Below, piece after piece: positions 8,781 to 16,045 of a stretch of DNA of 16,045 nucleotides. Location of the stretch: positions 1 through 16,045 of the forward strand of contig JBBHKE010001892.1 of assembly GCA_037447655.1 (NCBI GenBank), read 5' to 3'. A model generated the notes under the pieces. The model saw only the letters and a program-made list of their open reading frames with translations, searched no databases and was not told where the DNA came from. Position 1 is the stretch's first letter. Each line of letters starts with the position of its first letter. The translations under genes were made by a program, and so were the position numbers. The stretch is from Zygnema cylindricum. Lineage: Eukaryota; Streptophyta; Zygnematophyceae; Zygnematales; Zygnemataceae.

Positions 8781-9586
8781 TCAACTCAGCACTCCTACAG
8801 CTGCAGCTAAATCCGGCCAGGTACAATTCATAAAATAGATTAGACTTCCCACTACTTGTCTGTAAGGAATAGTCTGCATGAACTTCTGTTCTTCAGGAGA
8901 TAATTCCTCGTCTAAGACTATGACTCCTTCTTCCTCACTCCCCTCACTTCCCTTCTTCAACTCCATTGGAGTTGTACAACTATTAGCTTTATCCATTTGA
9001 AATTTTTCAAGCATGTTCCCTATTGCTTTTTTTAGAGTCAATCTTATAATTTTTCTTTTTCGGTCTCTCTCTACTTGAATTCCCAAAATATATTTTGCTT
9101 CCCCCATATCCTTCATTTCAAATCTCCCCTTAAGATCGGATTTCAGTTTATGAATTTTTTCCATTGATTTACTTAAAACAAGCAAATCATCAACATAAAT
9201 TCCAATAAATATAAAACCTTCCTCATCTTCGAAAACATAGATTAAGTGATCTGAGCTGATTCGGATATATTCGAAAGCGGTAAGAAACTCATCAAGCTTC
9301 TTATTCCACTGTCGAGGCACCTATTTCAAACCATAAAGAGATTTAATCAGCCGGCATACCTTACTCTCCTTTCCTTCCTCCACAAACCCTTCGGGTTGTC
9401 GCATGAAGATCTCCTCTTCCAATTCTCAATGTAAAAAGATTGTTTTGATGTCCATCTGGTGCACTTCCATGTCTTCCGCTGCTGCCAAGCTAAGAAGTAT
9501 GCGGACGGAGGGAAATCTGACCACCGGGCAAAGGTATCATCGTAGTCAATTCCCTCCTTTTGTGTAAATCCCTTTACCACTAGTCA
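8781..9586 (-). pseudogene. copia element 2 reverse transcriptase, main part
   Basis: Starts at the TGA at 9586-9584 (conserved R in the ERYKARLV context). Continuing codons give LVVKGFTQKEGIDYDDTFA, then a one-base loss near 9535. The palm continues with MDIKTIFLH (first catalytic Asp), a TGA, QPEGF, KSLYGLK, a TAG and PRQWNKKLDEF. From 9320 the frame is open: IYVDDLLVL carries the YVDD catalytic pair, and MGEAKYILGIQVER starts the thumb. The open run ends at the stop 8783-8781. Length and motif order are normal for copia RT. The breaks exclude activity. Confidence 0.9.
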
Positions 9587-10460
9587 GGCCTTGTAACGCT
9601 CGATTGTGTTATCTAGGTTCAGTTTTAACTTGAAAACCCACTTACAACCGATTGGTTTTCGGTTAGGTGGACAATCCACCAGCTCCCAAGTATCGGCAGC
9701 CATAATTGAGGCCATCTCCTCATTGATGGCTGTCTTCCACCGATTTTTTTCTGGACAAGTCATCCCCTCTCCATAAGTTTGAGGTTCATCTTGATAAGAT
9801 AGTTTAGTTACCTTGTTATTAACCTGTTTTTCTTGCAGTCTTTTGCTACTTCTCCTTCCCCCCTCAAAATCTGAGGCCGGAATAGATGGTTCTCGTGGAT
9901 TCTTTTGAACAAACTCGGCTTCTCCCCTATCCCTTGATTCTGAATCATTTTCCACCACGTCTTCCACTTCGGGTAGAGTTGTCACTAGAGTTTCCACAGC
10001 CGAGTCTTTTTCGGTCGGATTTGTACCTGCAAGAATGTCATCTTCTCTAAAACTTGGATAGTTAGAAAGCTGAAAGTCATCAGAATATTCTGACTCAAAT
10101 CTGATTTTTACTGACTTCGTATATTTGAAGGGATCCAAAGACTTTCCTTCATCCATAACTACTAGATGCTTTACTAAGATTATATCTTTCTTTTTTTGAT
10201 CATAAACTCTATATCCTTTAACATCCTCATTATATCCTAATAAGTATCCCGGTTTTCCTTTAGGATCTAGCTTCCAATTAGACCGATCTGTATCTAGACT
10301 GAATACTTGACTGCCGAAAACCTTTAAATGAGATAAGTCAAGTTTCCGGCCTGTCCATCTCTCATAAGGTGTTTGATCTTTTATAGCTGAAGTAAGAACT
10401 CTATTTTTGAGGTAATTAGCACAGTTCATTGCTTCTGCCCAAAACCTTTTTCCTATTTTT
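9587..10460 (-). pseudogene. copia element 2 integrase C-terminus, linker and RT N-terminus
   Basis: Open frame with real homology from about 10460 (the first ~10 residues of the longer open frame from 10492 are out of frame). It begins in the integrase end (RFWAEAMNCANYLKNR, TPYERW), then the copia signature of a GYLLGY loop near residue 83 and a DVIL-like strand. An acidic Ser/Glu/Asp-rich linker (residues ~130-215) follows, and the start of RT: a W-x-x-A motif (RWKTAINEEM), then W-E-L-V and the IGCKWVFK motif. It stops at the TGA shared with the next block. The integrase core is in the adjacent frame to the right, separated by a frameshift in a seven-base homopolymer at 10456-10462. Confidence 0.9.
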
Positions 10461-11078
10461 TTGATCCGACAACATACTTCTAGCACTATCACTTAGTGTT
10501 CTATTTAACCTTTCAGCTACCCCATTCTGTTCCGGATTTTCTGGAACTGTCTTTTGGTGTTGAACCCCATCTTCCCTCAGAAAATCCTCAAACTGGTTAG
10601 AAGTATACTCTCCACCATTGTCACTCCTTACTCTCTTGATTGGAGTTTCATGGAGTTTTTCGCTCCATGCTTTATATTGTCTAAAACAATCCTCAGCTTC
10701 GGACTTGTTTTTCAAAAAATATACCCGGGAATACCGAGACCAATCATCAGTTATAGTCATCATAAATCTCTTCCCCCCCGGTGAGGGCACTTTAGCCGGT
10801 CCCCAAATATCTGTGTGTACTAGATCTAGAATTTTTTCTCCCTTATAGGTGGCTGACTTAGGAAAGGGTAATCTGTGTGCTTTACCTTGAGCACATCCAC
10901 TACAATCACTTATATCATCACTCTCACTGAACTGAATCCCTTCCACCACTCCCATCTTTTTCATCTCTCTTAACTTATCTAGATTCACATGCCCAAGCCT
11001 CTTATGCCACATCATAATATCATGAACACCAGCATAATAAAGTTTCTTCTTTTCATTACTTAAGATCAGCCTAAACAT
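10416..11078 (-). pseudogene. copia element 2 GAG-pre-integrase and integrase core
   Basis: Residues counted from the Met at 11078: zinc-binding H25-x4-H30 (WHKRLGH) and C59-x2-C62, then the rve catalytic core with D90 (HTDIWGP), D153 (RSDNGGEY) and E189 (NGVAERLNRTL). All HHCC and DDE residues are present. The domain inserts the cDNA into the genome. The frame to the left is lost in the A7/T7 run at 10456-10462. Upstream (11079-11215) two further frameshifts separate it from protease, one in a T run near 11160. Confidence 0.92.
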
Positions 11079-11203
11079 CCCATGGCTACCTTTCTCAGCA
11101 ATGAAATAGACATCATCCTCAAAACTAGCAGTAAAGACTCCTTCCCTAGTGCTAGTAAAAAAACCCTTATCATCTAATACTGATGTAGAGATAAGATTTT
11201 TGT

Positions 11204-11890
11204 TCAGCTCCGGAAAATAAACAATACATCGGAGAATGTTAATATGGATGTCTTTCCTTCTACTAACACTTTCAGATCTACCAATCCTACAAGAGTAGTG
11301 GTGACTATCCTCCCATCCCCGTACTCTATCTCTACGGTGGGAATCTTTCTTATCTTAGTGAACAGGTGCCTATCCTTACACATGTGCATGGAGGCACCTG
11401 AATCTATAATCCAGCTTGCTTCACCTTTCAATCCACCGTAAGCACACTTCTGCCTTCGTGGAATTTCCACCTCAGTTTTCGCCTCCAACTCCTCATCCAA
11501 AAGGAGCTCATCGTCCTCGTCCTCGGATTCCGCCTCAAGTAACTGTGTGACAAGGGCCTTTTTCTTTCCTCTCGGGGTACCACCGGTCTGCCCCTCCTTT
11601 AACTGAAGCTCGGTTAGCTTAGTGCACTCTGCCATATAGTGCCCCGGTTTCTTACAAAAATGACATAAACCTTTCGGAGCCCTTGGTTCGAACTTGTTGG
11701 CCTGTTTTTTCTGCTCCCTACCCCCATAGTTTCTGACCGGTTTTAAGGAATCCTTCTTCCTCTTATCAATCGTTGTTGCCAAGGCTTGGCCACTCTTTCC
11801 TCCCCTTCGTATCTTAATCGTATTCTCTCGAACGAGAATCATCCCTACCAGTGAGTTCAATATCCACCTTGAGTCTGGCAAGTCCTGCAC
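11204..11890 (-). pseudogene. copia element 2 Gag C-terminus, zinc knuckle and protease
   Basis: In the same frame as the upstream gag; the TAG before FENIV only divides it artificially. From position 11890: a basic region, then a CCHC zinc knuckle C76-x2-C79-x4-H84-x4-C89 (11665-11624), an acidic stretch (residues 119-145), and the aspartic protease active site IIDSGAS with Asp at residue 163 (11404-11402). Protease continues to FSDVLF and is cut by a frameshift at about 11215; the terminal FRS then stop is out of frame. Protease would mature the polyprotein. Catalytic residues and zinc ligands are intact. Confidence 0.9.
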
Positions 11891-12562
11891 ACGGTTGACT
11901 ATGTTCTCGAACTAAGCAGGTAACTTCATCAGTAAACAGTTAACCTTTTCTTTTTCACTAAAATCTTTTCCCGCACTCTCTAGCTCTATGAAGAGTGTAG
12001 CAAGCTCATTGCAAAAATCCAACATTTTTCCCCTTTTGTATACATACTCCTTAACTTTCTGATCAGCCAACTGTTAATGGTGAATCGTACCACTTCGGTA
12101 CATCTCTATAAGAGCCATCCTAAGATCGGATGCCCTTTCTACCTGCAAATGAGGACATGCAAGTCCTTGAATGAGATGGCGTAGGATGAAGTGCTTTGCC
12201 GCCATATGGTTGAAGTCTCAGGTTTCAGTATCATTCTCCTCGTTCCTCGGAATAGGTGACATGAATGCCGAACCAGTTGCTATTGGTGTGGTCGTCTCCT
12301 TCTCTTTTCCTTTGTCCACCACCTCTCCTTCTTTTGTTTCCTCCGTTGAAGGTGGATCCTCTTTCCTGGTGAATCTGCATCCTCCAAACCTTGGAGGATT
12401 TCCAAGACTTGGTGGACGCCCCAATCGTCCACTCACTATCCCCCAAAACCTTTTTTCGCATAGAGCTCCTATCATCATACTTTCCCAGTATATGAAGCCA
12501 GTTCCATTAAAGATTGGTACCCTAGAGGGTGGGCCCATAACTTGTAACTCTGAGACCTCCAT
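11891..12562 (-). pseudogene. copia element 2 gag N-terminal part
   Basis: ATG at 12562 is inside the LTR (which ends at 12543) and the frame crosses the primer-binding site, giving MEVSELQVMGPPS and then FNGTGFIYWES, the copia Gag N-terminal pattern. The frame is interrupted by TGA at 12220-12218 (Trp in element 1), TAA after TIHH (Gln in element 1) and TAG after MKLPA (Glu in element 1). Between them, recognisable Gag follows element 1 closely: AKHFILRH, EYVYKRGKMLDFCNELA and VNCLLMKLP. Gag would form the virus-like particle. All three stops are single-base changes, so this is recent-to-moderate decay of a once intact frame. Confidence 0.88.
12528..12541 (-). promoter_or_regulatory. primer-binding site of element 2 (half initiator tRNA-Met)
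   Basis: The plus strand reads GGTGGGCCCATAAC, identical to the anticodon-arm region of plant-type initiator tRNA-Met. The minus strand is therefore its primer-binding complement, one base inside the LTR border. It lies within the gag frame. Confidence 0.75.
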
Positions 12563-12766
12563 AAGTCCTCAGAGTGGACAGCTTCCAAGAAGCCTCTAGG
12601 ATAATCCTGACCCCTTTGTGTTTCAGCAAAAATAACTGCCACCCTGGCAGACAAAAACTCTGACCACCTGCACCCCTATGAAGGTAAGACTTCCTTGAGT
12701 CGATAACAAAAAGAATCTTTGAATTTGCTCCCCTGAGCTGTAAGTTATGGAGGGTCAAAGTTGACC

Positions 12767-12773
12767 TTTTATA
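12767..12773 (-). promoter_or_regulatory. TATA box of element 2 5' LTR
   Basis: TATAAAA on the minus strand, following CCTGAGAGCTTCTG. The matching site in the 3' LTR reads TACAAAA, so only the 5' copy keeps the box. Confidence 0.6.
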
Positions 12774-13306
12774 CAGAAGCTCTCAGGGAGAGAGGATCCT
12801 ATCTCCTAATTTTTCTAAGTCCTATCTCTCTCACAGACTCTATCTACTGATGTTCGGAACCAATCAAATTTCTCCTCCGTACACAAAAGTACAGTTGCCG
12901 GTGTACTTTATGTACGGAAATTGTACAACATGGCCTAATTATCGACACATGTCATATCCAGATTCGGTGCCGTAATCTCCGGAGATACCACAATCCAATG
13001 TAATTTCGTCACGTGTCATCCGTTGTGGCGATGCTCACAAACCGCCGAATTCTTCTTCCGAGATCTCGGCGCTAATTCTGGCCGTCTGATTAAATTCACA
13101 TTTGATCAGAGCCGTAATAAATACATGCGCGGTATTTGTTTCGCTTACGAAATCAATACGCGGTATTGATTTCTTATCCCTACCGCAATTCGTACTTTTA
13201 CACTACCGGTTCTATGTATCCCGTAAACATTAATAGTTAAATGATTTATCCTACCTATTAATGTTTATATAATTATCAAACTATATCGTACGTAACACTA
13301 CTTCAA

Positions 13307-13381
13307 GACTTAACGGTTAAGGTTACCGGCTACCGGCTGCTTGCCGTCCGGCAGGTACCAGGTTCAAATCTTGTGGCCGCC
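13307..13381 (+). ncRNA. antisense tRNA-like Pol III unit in 5' LTR of element 2
   Basis: Near-identical to 7909-7983. B box GGTTCAAATCT at 13361-13371, T5 at 13389-13393, ending 205 nt from the LTR start at 13586. Confidence 0.55.
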
Positions 13382-13586
13382 ACATATCTTTTTACTTAAT
13401 AAACCCCAAATATATATTTCCTGTAAACCTTAGGATAGCCTAGGTAGACATGGCTGTAGCTTCCTCTCCAATTTCTCAGTGACTGAGACAAGTTTGAGAG
13501 TTGGAGAGAGAAGTTAGAGGTAGACTGCCTCGGCTTCTTTCTTATTTCTGACCTAGAAAATACTTTAAAAACCATTAATTTCTACA

Positions 13587-13591
13587 AACGG
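13587..13591. repeat. target-site duplication AACGG, right of copia element 2
   Basis: Matches 7140-7144. Confidence 0.9.
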
Positions 13592-14576
13592 TGGACATAA
13601 TGTCTTTTCTGTTGGTAATGGGTGCATGTGGCCGACTTATCTAGGCACATGCGAGCATCGTGCTCCGTGTTTCCACATCGGAAACACAATTGGTCTTCGA
13701 AATTAAATGGCGGGTTTCCTATGGCTTGCGTCTTTGGAGGCCTATTAGAAGGCCATAGGGTCCTCGGAGGTGGTGGGGATTGGTCAAATTAGTTTCTTTG
13801 GGATTCGAGATTTTCATGAGCATCCCACCACAAGGATTGCATCTCATACCTAACCGCATATTCAGCCGCTTGCTGAAAGGTAAATTTCAACCAGTATGTT
13901 TGACTCAGATGAGTCTGAATTAATATTTTTTTTATTGAGGAGGAAATTGTCCCACGAATTTTTGGACAGCCATTGCATCGGACAATATGTCCGGTTATGC
14001 TTCCCGAAGGCTCTCCATTCGAGCTCGTAAAGCAGGGGCGGTCTCACCCGGCCTAAGTTTGAAGTTCATCAACTCCTTAACCTGATTTGGATTTTGCATC
14101 CGGTATTCTTCCTAGAGAAGATCGAACATGATCGATAGCGGGTCACGTAAAAGAATTAATCCTCCCGGTCTAGTTGGAACCGCCGCTTAGGCAGCCACAG
14201 CATACTGGTGAGAAATCTTCGGGATGGTTGGATATAGCTCATCCCCATTAACGTCCAATACTGCCGCAACAACCGCCTGGTAGGGAATTTCTACCTGGCC
14301 GGGGACGGCTGGGTAACCTCCAAAAGGTGGAGAGTGCTCCGTCATTTGACAAATACTCTCATACTTCCGTGTGTATAAAGTGAAAGCCGAACCACGAAGG
14401 TATCGGCCGAGGAGAGAGAAAGCGACCCTAAGGTTGAAATGGTCTTGATATCGGAAGGCTAAGTCTCTCATTTCCGTGTCATAAAGCATGAGGAAATGAG
14501 ATAAGGACATGGTATCCTTCAATCTGGAAAAACAAAAGTGCATCCTACCCATGGATCCCTCTGAGGAGGAAGCCAT
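13587..14576 (-). pseudogene. gypsy gag, N-terminal block to the nucleocapsid
   Basis: ATG at 14576 opens MASSSEG and a Ty3-type Gag capsid-like region, open for 129 codons to TAA at 14189-14187. Coding resemblance continues in the same frame through LLRDPLSIMFDLL, a TAG, EEYRMQNPNQVKELM, a TAA and LSDAMAVQKFV. After frameshifts near 13920 and 13890 it continues with FTFQQAAEYAVRYEMQSLWW. A TAA follows, then a Pro-rich linker and zinc knuckle C-x2-C-x4-H-x4-C at 13686-13645 (intact). A second knuckle begins at 13626 (second Cys is Tyr) and is split by copia element 2, finishing at 7137. Gag packages element RNA; this copy is dead. Confidence 0.8.
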
Positions 14577-15620
14577 GCCGTTAAATAAGGATCACCAGTT
14601 GTTCCAAAATTAGATTAACTGGAAATTGAAATGTTAGAGGATGAGGAAAGATTTCTTCTAAAATGTCTTCTTCCGTTCTATCTAGGTATGACCTAGAGGA
14701 AACCGACGATAATGATGAGACTGTGGTCAATATTTACCAAACTGACAAAGATCTAGGGGCCGCGACCAAAACAGGCGCGTCCGTAGACTCGGGAAAACTA
14801 GAAAGATCTAATTGCGGTGGACAGAAAACTGTCCCGCTGCGGGTAGATCCGGATTGATAACGTAAGTTACCCCAATCCGTAGGCATAAACGAAGAGAAAA
14901 CCCACGATTACGACTATGAAAAAACCGAACGACCTAATTGAGGTGCGTCAAATGGAAGGCCAAACCACACAAGACAAGTCAACACACGAAGTCTCTATCA
15001 AGACCCGATGGTCAAATCTAGCAAAAAGTTGAAATACCAAAACCTCTACCTTGCAAACAATGGGGCAAGGCCAAAGGGCCAGATCTATAAAAACAAACAG
15101 AGAACTATCCAGGCACCTTTTAGTGCAGATCTACATCAGCACAGACAAAAAAATGTCTAAACAATGCCACCCACGGCAAGATCTATGAAAGAAAATCCAA
15201 TCTAGATAGTCACAGGGAATCCTCAAGGCCACTCAAGGCCGAATAACAAGCAAAGAAAGCAAGGAAAATGCAAATGCTTAAAAAGAAAGGTTTGTTATCA
15301 AACCAATCCACACCGAACCCGTACACGAGTGTCCAAATTACAAAGGAACGCTCCTGCACCCGCAAAGCATCGATATACTTACATAACACCTTTAATAATG
15401 TGGTGATTATCAAAGGTGAGCCGCGGCTGATCGTCACAGTCGGACTTTGCACAGCACCAAAGCGTGATAACGCACCACACTCCGAATAACAGTGCCCAAA
15501 ACCACAACTCAACACCTAGGCGATTAATATCCTGCTAGGGTATGCATATCAGCGCTATGCCACCCTATACGTAACTATAAAGCAATGATAATTATATGTT
15601 ATAATTCGTGCAACTCTAAT
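14577..15620 (-). other. probable gypsy 5' leader and LTR, unresolved
   Basis: About 1 kb upstream of the gypsy gag ATG with no convincing coding sequence. Open frames here (plus 14663-14857, minus 15515-15210) have no recognisable motif. By position it should hold the gypsy 5' LTR, primer-binding site and leader. I could not match it by eye to the 673-1240 sequence, nor find a certain primer-binding site (ACTGGTGATCC at about 14600 on the minus strand is only a weak candidate). Confidence 0.4.
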
Positions 15621-16045
15621 TGTTGAAATTAATAGATTTCTTGAGTATTTCCTAGGTTTAAAATGTTATTATAAAAGAATAAAGAAAAAGGACAGACAGC
15701 CTGCCTACACCTCTTCTCTCTAGCCCCCATACTTGTTGTAGTCACTGAAGGATAGAGAGAGTGGTTGATCCATGGCTGCCTTAGTTCAACAGGCAAATAT
15801 TTTTAAGGCTACTAAAAATATACCTTACGGACCCGGGATTTGATCCCGGTACCTACCGTTCGTTAAGCTGGCCGATAGTGGTCAGCTTTATCCTACTAGA
15901 CTAGGACCAATGCTAAATGTTATAGTATGTGATAGATATATATATATTTAGGAAGGAGAAAATCCATTTAACTAAAACTGTGTACGGCGTACATGGATAC
16001 AGTTTTATAAATGTACCAATTCAAAACGGATACCACGCATTTTGT
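15621..16045 (+). repeat. third copia-type LTR, truncated by the window end
   Basis: Starts TGTTGAAATTAATAG, the LTR terminus type of the two copia elements. Shared blocks follow in the same order as element 1: the GTAGTCACTGAAG core (15739-15751), GATCCATGGCTGCC, the tRNA-like unit and, near the end, ATACAGTTTT and GGATACC-CGCAT. It differs substantially from both, so it is a third subfamily. The preceding bases CTAAT could be its target duplication. Confidence 0.8.
15826..15908 (-). ncRNA. antisense tRNA-like Pol III unit in the right-edge LTR
   Basis: Best preserved of the set. Minus strand: D-arm-like TAGTCTAGTAGGATAAAGCT, then a perfect T-arm CCGGG-ATCAAAT-CCCGG (15849-15833) with B box GGATCAAATCC, and T5 at 15818-15814. 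It lies 205 nt from the LTR start at 15621. The acceptor stem does not pair convincingly. Confidence 0.6.

Larger units (their letters stand above)
7145..13586 (-). mobile_element. copia-type LTR retrotransposon 2, full structure, inactivated
   Basis: Both LTRs are 1044 bp, begin TGTAG and end TTACA, with AACGG on both sides. Between them lie the primer-binding site (12541-12528), gag, protease, integrase, RT and RNase H in copia order, and the polypurine tract (8201-8189). Nine in-frame stops and about four frameshifts break the polyprotein, mostly explained by C to T (or G to A) changes. The LTRs differ at roughly 5% of sites by my count. The element lies between the two nucleocapsid zinc knuckles of the gypsy gag. 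Confidence 0.95.
12543..13586 (-). repeat. 5' LTR of copia element 2
   Basis: 1044 bp, from TGTAGAAATT (13586) to GAGTTACA (12543). It contains the tRNA-like unit (13307-13381), paired G-box, GTAC inverted repeat (12878-12916), an intact TATAAAA (12773-12767) and gag ATG at 12562. Confidence 0.95.

Noticed and set aside
14663-14857. 64-codon plus-strand open frame, rich in Asp/Thr
   Set aside because: Antisense to the gypsy leader, short, no homology I can recognise, no partner or promoter evidence.
15210-15515. 101-codon minus-strand open frame
   Set aside because: No recognisable domain, hydrophobic but irregular, and it lies where the gypsy LTR or leader is expected.

Overview
This window is a stack of LTR retrotransposons from a eukaryotic nuclear genome, with no recognisable single-copy host gene. 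The lineage looks green (plant or streptophyte alga). The copia-type primer-binding sites match the anticodon half of initiator tRNA-Met in the form I recall for plants (GGTGGGCCCATAAC) rather than the metazoan form. The Ty3/gypsy elements carry a C-terminal PHD finger. LTR copies differ at many CpG sites, as expected in a methylated, repeat-rich genome. The species cannot be named from the sequence alone.

Layout. (1) 3-664, plus strand: the decayed 3' end of a Ty3/gypsy pol (integrase C-terminus plus PHD finger), ending in a G-rich polypurine tract. (2) 665-1240: non-coding sequence with a six-unit ~20-bp tandem repeat, lying between two gypsy 3' ends that face each other. (3) 1241-14576, minus strand: one Ty3/gypsy element of the same family, itself an internal-deletion derivative (gag and protease, then directly the PHD-finger tail). 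It is split by two nested copia elements into three blocks: 14576-13587, 7144-6602 and 2229-1253. (4) 2231-6603, plus strand: copia element 1, with two ~1.19-kb LTRs and a short internal region. That region holds a long open frame joining Gag to the C-terminal reverse transcriptase/RNase H region and running into a (TA)n tract. (5) 7145-13586, minus strand: copia element 2, structurally complete (two LTRs of 1044 bp, 5-bp target duplication AACGG, gag-PR-IN-RT-RH in order) but inactivated by nine nonsense codons and about four frameshifts. (6) 14577-15620: probable gypsy 5' leader/LTR sequence, not resolved. (7) 15621-16045: the start of a third copia-type LTR, cut by the window edge.

Insertion order: the gypsy element was there first, because both copia elements interrupt its gag-protease coding sequence and reading resumes across each insertion. 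The two copia elements are related. Their LTRs share an upstream palindrome, a paired G-box and, most strikingly, an antisense tRNA-like unit. This unit has an A-box-like region, a B box and a T-run, and lies 205-206 nt from the LTR start in all five LTR copies, including the third lineage at the right edge. The gag start codon lies inside the LTR, and the primer-binding site is translated as part of Gag. These shared features and the multi-deletion open frame of element 1 are the most promising observations here.
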